DNA of 64,000 nucleotides from the NCBI GenBank assembly GCA_047967505.1, contig CM106538.1. The stretch is one strand, 5' to 3'. Below the pieces are notes generated by a model. That model did not search any database. It was not told the DNA's origin and saw only the letters and a program-made list of their open reading frames with translations. This document shows, piece after piece, positions 12,001-23,471 of the stretch. The stretch is from Dipteris shenzhenensis. Its lineage: Eukaryota > Polypodiophyta > Polypodiopsida > Gleicheniales. Position numbers and translations under genes: made by a program. Every line of letters starts with the position of its first letter. Positions within the stretch are counted from its first letter, which is position 1.

Positions 12001-15000
12001 GATGAATTACACAAAAAGGATGCCTTGGTACATGAAATTCTAGAGAATGGAGGGAGAAGGAAAGAGACAATCAGGTTGTTCCTGGGTAGAATCAATTATT
12101 ACCGAAGGTTAATTCCAAATTTCGGTATACTTGGTGACAGAGAATTGAACCAAAGAATGTGTAAGAGCATTGCTTATCTTCATTCATGGTATGCATAAGA
12201 TCAGCCTCTAAAGCGGAGGACAACTCCAAGAAAATAAATGTCAGTTGAAGAAGGAAAGAAAGAAATCGAAGAGTACAAAGATATTACCAACAAAGATCAG
12301 AACGGTTGACAAGAGTGGGTGAAAGAAACCAAGTTGAATTGTTGCGAGGGCTAGAAAGAAGTCAAAGAGATGAAGAAATTAAATGTGAGGATAGACAATA
12401 TCCCTTTGGATACGAGATTGTAGGCAGCAAAGGGAAAGGAGCCAAAAAAGGCCAAAGAACCAGAGCTCTTTGTAGAAGCTGAACCCTGAAGTTCAACTAT
12501 AACAAATTGCCGAAAGGATTTCCACCAAAATTTGGGGAGTAAGGTAGTACTATCACCATTGAATCAAACACCACTAGTAGATGCACCACCAGTTTACATT
12601 ATCCAACAATGGTGGCACCGAAGGTGAAGGCAATATTTATACTCAAAGGAGGTGTTTAACTTGCAAAGCCTCTGTAGAACGGCTGAGATTTTACAATGTA
12701 ACACCATCAAGGAGTTTTTGATTTACTTTTCAACGACATTCATAAATAAACAATAGAATAGTTTGACCGAAATTCTATTGGTCACTTCAAAGGTGGGTTA
12801 AATCTAAGAGATGCATTCTTGAAAAGGTTTCAACGTGAATTTAGTAAAGAAGCTGTGATGCTTAAACTCAACAGATTGAATTTGATCATTGGCATGGGAC
12901 CACACGAAGTTTGATTATCAAAGTGGGATTGGGTCAACTCCTTCCCTATCACCATTATGCAATCGAAACAATTTATCATTTTGTAACAAGGATGTGAGTC
13001 TTAACAAATTAATGATTGACATTGTCAAATGAAGTTGCACTGTGTTGGTGACTTTTACAGTGAGTTTCGAACCGAGAACCATGGAAATCACCAATCCCAC
13101 CAGCAATTACAATGAGCTTCTATACAAAGCATTGCAATAGAAAAGGAGATAATAACATAACAAGGGTGCATGTATGCACGAAAGCACTTGGCTCCAACTT
13201 GTGGGTTTTAAGGGTCTTTAGACATTGTCGATTGTTTAGTAAGGAATAATAAAAAAGAAACGCTTTGAGGACTCACAAGATCCATTAGGATTTGTCAAGG
13301 TTCTACAGTTATTTGCATGCTCTCAGACTGACTGAAAAGCCATTGCCTTTATAAAAAAAACTATAAATTAAAGCTGGAAGGTAAATCAGCCTTATTTTTC
13401 CTTGAAGGTTTTACGAATGATACCTACAAAGTTTTGATGTCAACTTTCTGGGGTTTTTTTGGGCTTTATTTTTATAAAAAGATCCAGTAGACGACAATCT
13501 CTTCACTGGCAAGCATAAACCCCATTACGCAAACATAAAGCCCGTTTGGCTGGCATAAAGCCCTTAAAAAGAAAAACTGATTTTTTTCTACAGGCAAATC
13601 CTGTTTTTCTAGCAAACGGCTTTTTGGATAGCAAATGTTTTTTTCAAGCAACGGCTTCAGTAGTTAACAGGCGAATGGCTTTCGCACCTTGCTCACAAAC
13701 AAACACGCAAGACTTGGATGAGCGATTGGAAAGCTTGAAGTGACTTGAAGACTTGTAGTTGGAAGAAGCCAAGGCAATCGTTCTAGGGAGAGCTCAAGCA
13801 TGGAGGGAGAGTGGAGCCCCGGAATTGATTTATAGCCATGTTGGAGGGGGGTAAAAAGCACACACAAGCTAATGAAAAGCCAACAACCACACACAAGCTA
13901 AAAGTTGAAAAGGCAACAGCCATCTAAAAGTAGAGGTTAAGAATTTTAAAGATTCCTAATATAAATTCCTAAAAAACTAAGAATAATCACAAAACTCCCA
14001 CTCAACTCAATCCTAAAGCACTGTCTCTAGGAGAGCCAGTGCTAACCAAAGAAAAAGAAAGAAGTGACCTTCATCAATGACAATGGTGAGGTAGAGGATG
14101 AACAGGTGGTATTTAACCCAAACCAGGATACTAGTGTGGAACTAGTGGCTTGTTAACTGAGAAAATTCTACAATCTATTTCTTCATGAAAGTGTAGATCT
14201 CGTGCAGGGAGAAAGCTGGTATTGACTATATATGCCATTTGCAGATCAGTGGTTTCTGGTGAATTTTACCTTCAAGAGACCTTGGAGCTGCACCTTCTAA
14301 TTACTAGGCCAAATTCTACCTTTCATCTTTCTTGTCCCATAGATCCCGTAACCTGTTGGATCTCCAATGGACATTAATACCATCATGTCACATTCTCTCT
14401 CTCTCTCTCTCTCTCTCTCTTTGTGTCTACCTCTCTCTCTTATTCTCTTACCTCCATTTTGAAGCAAATACTTTATCCATCACGAGTACTTTGAATGGGC
14501 GAATGTGTTTATCACTGCTATCATTTTATGGCCTGTGCAGGAACTACAGAGGAAGAGAAGAAAAGACTTCTGCATTGTGTTGTTGTTGGTGGAGGACCCA
14601 CAGGGGTGGAATTTAGTGGCGAACTTAGTGACTTCATCAAGAGGGATGTTCATCAGAGATATGCTCATGTAAAAGATTACATAAATGTCACCCTCATTGA
14701 GGTTCCTTCCTTTCCCCTCACCTGCAATTGTGTACTGCCAGTTTTTTTTGCTGCGAGGAAGATGATTTTTTATTTTATTTGCTTGTAGCACATTAATAAT
14801 CTATGTACATGCTGGACTATGTATTTCAAGAACACATGGACAGGGACACGGGCACGGACACCCGCATGCACACAATTTTGCATTCTCTACCTTTTACAAG
14901 AGAACAACCCAAACTATCCTCGATGTGCTGGTTTCCCTAAGATTGCTGGCTTGAAGTTTCTCAAAATATGCATTCTCAGCTTGTATTGTGAATTTCAATA

Positions 15001-18000
15001 ATGTGAATCTTTTGAGGAGCTTCAGGATCTTAATTCAGTTCTATTCCACGCGTCTTACATTTCGTTACAGGAAAGTTGCATAATAAAGATGGTTCTCTTT
15101 TAGTTTGCAAACAAATGACTTGCTACTTCGAAAGGGCCAATATGGAGGAGAGTCACAAAGGTGACTACTGTGAGACAGAGGGTGGAAAGAGTGAGAAGAG
15201 AAGGGGTTGAAAGAGGATGCAAGGAAATGGAATGGTTTGAGAGGAAGGGCTGTATGGCTGAGAGGGAAGGGAACTACAGCAAAAAAGTTTATTGCAGACT
15301 GTGCTACATTGGGGTGTTTGATTTGCGTGGCTGCCTTATGAAAGAGCCCAGATCTACTTTACATGGAAAATCTTAACTTATATCCCCAGAGATGAGGGAA
15401 CTGTAGCTTTATCAGACCCGCTCCACAGGGAAAATCTATCCTATACCCAATTATCGAGCTACATTATGAATATCTAACTCTTTCTCTTTTACAACCATCG
15501 TGTCCACAAGAAAATTTACCCCCAACATTGCCAAGGACATTGAATCATTGGAGTATATAGTCCTGCATGCTTTCCACTTGCAAGCAATAGAGGCTTTCAA
15601 AGAAAGCTAAGGGCATCTCGACTTTGAGCCACCTTTCCTGTGTGGCCCTGCAAAAAACAAATCCACAATCACCTTAAGGACTTCACTGTGCACATTGTGA
15701 TGTGCAGTGTTTTTGTAAGTTGAATTTAATAAAATTAGGTGCTCATTGGGGTTTGAGACAAAAGCTGGGCAACATTTTTTTTTGAAAAATCTATGCTGAT
15801 CGTCAAAAACAGCGAAACTTTGACAATCTGTATCGTTTTGATTGACAAATCCAAATCAGTTCATGTAGCATGTCAAAATGGCAAGATATGATATAGATAT
15901 TTATCATGCTTTTGCACCATTTAGTAAAGCTACATGCATCAAAATAGGCATGTTATGAATTATGGCTAAATTTCTCCACCAAGGTTAGAGCATGGTCACC
16001 CATTTTAGGCTATCATTTCTCAAGAGTGAGGTTGTTAGGATAGCCCACTTAGGTGCTCCTTTATCAAGGAGGGTCTCTGAAAAAAAAAGTTTGGCTGTGT
16101 GTGTGCACTTTTTCCCACATTAGAGCTTTTTGTTCTGTCATTAGGAATAGTACTATAGAGCTTTTTCATCTTACTATGGAACTTTTTTTTGGCTCTTTCA
16201 TCTTTCCCATAGATTCTGTTGCATACTTTGCCTTAGGAGGCTTGTAGGATTTGATAGAAATCATGTGGGCTTATGTCTCTAGATGCATGCCTGCATTTAT
16301 GACTTTATTGCCTTTGTCCACTAGACTTAAGTGCAAGTGATTTTCAATCTGCGTATGCCACTCTCGTTTGAATTTCTGTCCAGCTTGCTGATCTTTCAAT
16401 ATCTTTGCCATGAGCATTCTTGCATAAGCCACTACTGTAACTCTTTGCATTTCCTTAGTAAGAGTTTTGATCTGAGCCACAAATTTAGTGATTGAGATGT
16501 TCATTTCAACCTCAACAAGTAGGCTATGTATGTCTTATGGTGTTTGCTAGACTATTAGCAAGGTTCCCTAGATGTCCTATTCTTCGGTAAAAGCATGAAT
16601 GAAATATTTCTTGGTACAATATAGATGTTAACCTAGGTCTTAGAATTTTAGAAGTGAATAGGGCCTAGATGAGTGTGTTGTCTCCTTTTCGCCTTTTATG
16701 TTGACTTTTTAGACCAATGCGTGAATCAATTTCTTATGGCTAGCTGGCCCATGCAGATTCATCCACATAGGCCCTTGGCTGGAACTAGAAAGATGAGATG
16801 GAAAGTGTCACTGATGCATAGTTTGCTTTCTAGGACACCGTCGAGCATTGCCAGACCGAATTGTTACATTCCAGTCAGAGTGTATTAGGTCCACTGGTGG
16901 ATCAATGAGAGAGAAATGTGAATGGGTGGGTGCTTGTTATGTGCATTGAAACAATTACGGTCAAGAATTTGTTTGCCAAGGTTTTGGGGATGGGGTTCCA
17001 ATGGTTGGAAAGATTTGATAGTCTTGTGTCTAGGCCCTAGGGGCAAAGAAGTCACACTAAAGTGATCAATGCATGTCTGGTAAATACATGACAAGCAGCC
17101 ATGTTAAGCAATGAATCTTCTTGGGCGATTGCATTTGTGGAGGTAGAAAGTTGTAAAAAGACATACATGATTTTGACATCTATGTGAGTGTGAGTAGATC
17201 GCAATAGGTTGGGTGGAGATTTTGCCCCTGTGGAGGCTCCAACTCAGCCACTAGCAGGTGATTTACAGCCACAAAATGATTCTGATTTTCAGCCTGAATT
17301 CCCCCACATTGATCAAGCTACCACAAAACAAGCAAATGACCAAAGAGAGGGCTGTTATAAGGTAGTGAAAACAGTTTCTAGATGGCTGTTAGATACATTA
17401 AAGGACAGCAGACAAGCTGAGCCTTTGTTTCCCGACACAAGTGCAGCTTCTCATCTCATGCAGGGACACTCGGTGGATGTTGCATTGACTACGACAGCTT
17501 GCAATGAAGAGCCATTGTGTCACAATGATACTTTTGATAGCAAGGATTGGATGCTGCTATAAAGTCTGAGGTGGACTCAATTCATGACAATGGCACTTGG
17601 GAATTGTGTGATTTGCTTGAAGGCAAGTGTGCCATAGGCACAAGTGGGTATATAACTCAAAAGGAAAGCTGATGGCAGTGTTGACCGTTAGGAAGTCCGT
17701 CTTGTTGCAAAAGGTTATTCTCAACAGCAAGGCATTGATTTTGAGGAGACATTTGCACTCCCTTCACGCATTACTCCTGTCAGTTGTGTCATTGCTATTG
17801 CAGTCCATCATCATTTGGCAAGTGTACCAACTGGATATCAAAACTGCTTTCCTTCATGGAGACTTGCATGAGGAGGTGTATGTCACTCAGCCTTTTGGTT
17901 TCGAGGTCAAAGGATCTGAAAATAAGGTATGCCGCTTGCATAAAGTCCTTTATGGTTTGAAGCAGACACTCTAGCCTTGATACATGCTCATGTTCTTTTT

Positions 18001-20719
18001 GAACATTCCTATAGAAAGCGCTCTTTATGTTCGCAAGCGTGATGCAGATTTGCTGATTTTAATATTATATGTTGATCATATGCTTTTGGCTGGACCTTCT
18101 ACTCAGCATGTTGCAGCTTTTAAAGCTGATTTGTAGCAGTCATTTGAGTTCACAAGCTTGGGCCATCTTAACTATTATCTTGAAATTTAGCTCCCTCATG
18201 TTGAGGGGAGTATTATAATGAGTCAGTCCAGAATTTGTAAACTAATTTCTACACCTTTGGAACTTGGTTTCCACTTCATTTTGGATATGCAACTGATTCT
18301 TTTGATGTTCAGCAGGCTGTTGGATGCTTGATATAGTTGTCACACACAGCCTGATCTTTCAGTATTCTGTCTCCCAGCTGACATGATCTTAGTACACAGC
18401 ACTGGTAGGCAGTGAAATATGTCTTCAGATACTTGAAAGATACTCGAACCTTGGGGCTTCTTTATGGTTGAAGTTCTTCACTTCTGCATGCATTTACACA
18501 CAATGACTGGGCAGGATGTTATGACACTAGAGTGTCACATAGTGGCAATTGTTTTATTCTTGGAGCTTCATCTAGTTTCTTGGTTTAATAAAAAGCAGCC
18601 TACAGTTGCGATGTCTAGCTATGAGGCTGAGTACGAGGCGGCTTTTACAGCTACTGTGGAATGTATCTGGCTCCGGAAACTACTTGCAAATCTTGATACC
18701 GGTGAGAAAACTTCAACCATTGTCTACGCTGACTATGTGGGTCAGAAATTTTCCACCACTGTCTACACTGACTATGTTGCAGAAATTTTCCACCACTATC
18801 TACATCGATTGTCAAAATTCTTCCACTACTAGCTACATTGATGGTCAGAGTGTTTTAGCCATAGCAAGCAATCTTGTGTTTCATGCACATGCTAAGCACA
18901 TTGAGGTCCATTATCATTACGTCAGAGAACGACTATTAGCAAGAGATATTCACTTGTCTTACAATTTGAAATATAACTTCACCAAAGCGCTACCATGACC
19001 CAAGTTTGAACTGTTTCGACAAGCTTTACACTTGACTCCATTTGTTACGTGATACTGACATCCTTGTATTTCCATAGGTTGCTATGTTCTTTTGGATGAG
19101 CATGTGCAACCATGGCATATATTCCATGTATCTCCGACATATTTCCAAACTACTCTAGTCATATAATTGAGGGGGATTTAGACCTAGACCCTACTATAGC
19201 CTTGTAGGCCTAGGACATTAGTTCTAGTTAGCATTTGGAACAGTGGATAGTTAGTCATCGTATGACTTACTATCCTAGTCCTAGACTAGGGCTAAAATCT
19301 CCACTTCATGTTTATTTGTACTGTTACGACTCTATCTGCAATAGACGTGCACCACTGGACATTAGTTCTAGTTAGCATTTGGGACAGTTAGTCATCATAT
19401 CTGTTAGGGTAGTTAGTCCTATCCTAGTCCTAGAGTAGGGCTATCATGTTCAATTAATGTTTCTTGTACTTTTACTTCTGTATCTGCAATATGGTATCTT
19501 TGGAGGCTTTTTGTGGTATAGGATGAAAAAAGCTACGCTTTGTGGCAAGGTGGTTTGTGGTATGAATTTATGCAGATTTCATCAATTAAAAAAAATTACT
19601 TGAGATCTAAGTAGTATACAAGGTCTTATCCTTTTCAAAAGTCATTTTTGTAAATATTCCGTGCATGATGGTGTGCTTATGCATACTTAAATTATTCCGG
19701 AAAGAAGCTGCCATTAATGTTCAATAAATCTAGTTGTTATGACAAGAAATTATTTTCCTAGTAAGCCATAACATTTTATACAACAATGTTAGCGGAGATT
19801 GACTCACTTTGATTCCTCACAAGTTGGGGATAATTTATCTTATTTAAATAAAATGCTTAGACTCAAGACCTTCTTGTCTCCTTAAATGTACATCCCTAAA
19901 TTTACAGAAAATGCATGCTTGCTTCCAGTATAAGAACTGGAATTTCTTTCAAATCTTAGTGCGATCATCATTATTCTACATCAACTTGAAAATCTATAAT
20001 CTCATATTTTGTCAATTGATTTATACCATGCTTTGCTTTGTGTGCAGGCAAAGGAAATTCTTTCCTCGTTTGATATTAGTCTACGCCTATATGCTATCAA
20101 ACATTTAACAAAGGTAATGTATTAACGTTTTACCATCTTATTGCCAAAGGGTTTGGTCCCCTTTTTTTGGATAGCGTTAGATTACTAACATTTAGCCTTT
20201 GGCTTTAAAATTGTATTATTGAGTGCACAAGCATGGATATTCCGTAGACATGTATGTTCCAGGTGATGCATGAAATTCATACAAATGAAAGTTTATATTA
20301 GATTAAGTTGAGAGGGGGAGCCCAATTAGCTAATGGTGAAAAAGTGAGCTAGTGTGTGTTTTTTTTGGGGGGCTGTGTAAATGGTCTATGTGTAAATGAC
20401 CCATAGACCTTGTTGGGTCTCTAGTGGACATTAACAACTCTCTCTCTCTCTCTCTCTGCTATTTCACTCGTCTCCTCTTGTCATACTGCTTTTTCCTTCT
20501 GCTATTGATTTTTGGATGCCTCATGGAGACTAGATTTTTTGTCTTTCTTTGCGATTCTTCTTGCTGCCCACTCTTAGCTGTTTTTTACCTCTGTGGTTGA
20601 GAGGTAAGTGAAACTTTGTGAGGTGTGTGGCTACTAAGCTTGGAGAAGAGGGATTGCACAATAGATTGAGAGAGCATATGTGAAGCTCGTTTTTACTGTT
20701 TGTTCGTGCACGCACGCAC

Positions 20720-20778
<59 letters not shown>

Positions 20779-23416
20779 TGATAAATTTTGCAGAAGGCCA
20801 AAAAAGCCATGGAGACCAAGGAGAACTGAAACGAACATGAGAGTACACCACCAATGGGGAAACTAGTGGGTGTCTATCACACCTCCAATGAGCTATTACA
20901 AAAGACAAAAAACAAAGCTCTATGCATCAGGAGTGAATCCTACCATGTAATGTTGCATGTCTTGTATGATGTATCTATGTTATGTGTCGGTCATTAGTAG
21001 CATAAGCTTTGGGTGGGTCCAATTGGGGTCCCACTAAGAGACACATTGTCTCTCGGACGTATCTAAGACCTTCTCTTGGCTTGTGTGATTGTTTTCTGTA
21101 GTATGTTCTTGAGGGTGGTGTGACTTGGTCTGATGACGAGATGTCGCAAGGAGAGTATCTCAAATGGGATGAGTGGTTGTTGGGCCTGTGTCCAAATCTC
21201 TTGCCGCCCTGGCATATTTGGAATTCTAGGTCATGATCACGGCACGTCCTAATGATATGTTCTCCTGTGAAGAACAAGTCTGGGATCTCTTTTCGTGTAG
21301 GGCTGGGTCGATAGGCCCCATGAGTTTAGTCGGGCAACGTTGTGTATGAATAGTCAATGCATCTCTAGTCTAGGTAATCAATGACTCTGTCCGTGTCTAT
21401 GTACCCATGTGTGAAAAGATAGAGAGAGAGGTGGGCTTATTAACATCTACAAATTAACCATGGGCATTCGACTCCATGCAGCGGCTACCAAACTATCCTT
21501 TCTTTTTCGATATCATAATTGGATATTGAACTCTTACATCAATTCAGGCCACTTGGTCTTTCAATTAACCACTTGATACTCTCTTAGTCAATCAAATTTA
21601 GCAGTGTACAAATGGTGCCTCCATTTTTTCAAACCATGGATAATAGCATAAAGTTCTTTCTCATATGTTGAATAGTTTTCTTGAACTATGTCACATTTCT
21701 TGCTTTCAAATTTGATTAGTCGTCCATTCTGCCCCCACAACTCTCTTGCTTGCATCATTTCAAGTATGAAATGTTTATTAGGATCGCTTCGTTTCAAGAG
21801 TGGGCCAATGGCTGTCAAATGTTTAGTAAGCTGAAAAGCTCTTTTAGCTTCATCAGTCCAAGTAAAGGTACTTTCCTCTAACCACATCTTATTTCCATTA
21901 ACTTTAAGAGAAGGCCTTTTCCTTATTTGAAAGATAAGTAGATCTCTGGTGAAGGTGGAAATTGAAAACGAGCATAATCCTTGACAAACCCTTGTAGAGT
22001 AGTCAGAGTAGGCCACTCCAAAACAGCTTGAATTTTCTCTGGATCCATATGTATTTCTTTCTTAGAGAGAATATCACCAAGGTACCTGACCATTCTTACA
22101 AAAGAAGTCACACTCAAACTGTTTGGCATGCAACTTATGTTGCCTAAGCAATCGAAGACTGACTTCAAGTGCTCCAAATGCTGTTGTTTAGCCTTACCAT
22201 AGCTCAGTATATCATCTATAAAAAGAGATACAAACGTGCCTAGACACGGTCTAAGATGCCATTCATCAGCATTACATTACTCTAAACTAGTAATGACCTT
22301 TACGGGTTCTAAAACAAGTTTTACCTGATGTTACTGAGAACATACGTCAATCTTACTGAAATACTTCTTGCAATTGATCAAATACTGGTTTCTAAGTGTC
22401 ACCTTATTAAGGGCATGATATTCTATGCGCAATTGCATAGACCCATCTTGCCCATGGAGAACTATTGGTCTGAATATGCCCTTTTCTCAAGGTGCTTTGA
22501 CAATTGTCGCTTTAATTCCTCCTCTTCTGTGTTTACTTAAATGGTAAGGTACTCTTGGCACTCACTCTATCTTAGGATTTACTATTCCCTTAGGATCAAG
22601 AGAAACAACAACAAACGCATGCAAGAAAAAAATGGGCATTTTCATTTTTATTTTCAATTGAATGCAAAAATGTAAGATTCTTTGTACTAATGAACTCTCA
22701 TAGTCAAATTAGCATGATGCAAGTACGACAGGTCAACTAAGGACGATTCTCTAGGACGACGTAGATGTGCAATTGCCACTCCTAAGCTCAGTGGTCAACT
22801 TCTAAATATGTAGTTCGCTTATGGCCTAGGATTAGTACTAACTCTCCTAGCTGTCCTAACTATTAAACCTTTAAGCCCACCATTAGGCCACTTAATCCTA
22901 ACAATCAATGACCATTGTCTTTACTTTTTTCTTCCTAACCCAAGGCATTCCCCCTAGGGGCAATGTTACATCATTGGCTCTCCCCCTAGGGATTAGCAAT
23001 ATATATTATGTGATTGCATGTTGGCATCTGTAGAGATGGCTTATTTGAGATTGGAATGGACTACATGGAAGGTGTCGATCAAGTCTGCCCATGTGTGGCT
23101 ACGAACTTACAATGATTTAGGCATAAGACGTGAAGGGAGTCATGCAATAATATTTAGAGGGCCGTAATGCAATCCAATATTAAGTTAATATATTGAGACA
23201 GCAAGGCTTCGAGCTATATAAGAGTTACTTGCTGAGGTATGTGAAAGGCAATGGACATATTTGCAATGATGCCCCTAAGGAATTGGCTCATGAAATTTCA
23301 ACTTGCATTCTGATGACTTTGTGTGCACGTGTAGGTTGGTAGCTGGGCATGGTTGGGGGTACATGGGTGGCTAGGCATAGGAGCGGGGGTGGGGTCGTAG
23401 GTTTGTGGGTGGGTTT

Positions 23417-23471
<55 letters not shown>

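Larger units (their letters stand above)
7867..14540 (+). other. NDA intron 2 (6.7 kb, transposon-filled)
   Basis: Donor ccc-g|gtatat, acceptor gcctgtgcag; the split codon restores Gly273. It contains a Copia gag remnant (9174-9890), a 40-bp direct repeat (8996-9034 and 11381-11420), and at 11640-13140 degenerate Lys/Glu-rich frames. One of these (near 12075-12120) reads [16 protein letters not shown], like the Gypsy RT C-terminal region. Another (near 12790-12900) reads [13 protein letters not shown], like a gag domain. A CT microsatellite lies at 14394-14440. The first 1.1 kb (7867-8990) shows nothing recognisable. Confidence 0.85.
14702..20047 (+). other. NDA intron 3 (5.3 kb, Copia-containing)
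   Basis: Donor gag|gttcct, acceptor tgtgcag, phase 0; the exons join as [14 protein letters not shown] as in the family. The 3' part (17209-19500) is a Copia pol remnant with a possible LTR. The 5' part (14702-17200) has no recognisable coding sequence; open frames such as the minus strand 16271-16504 lack known motifs. 19500-20047 is AT-rich with nothing recognised. Confidence 0.85.
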
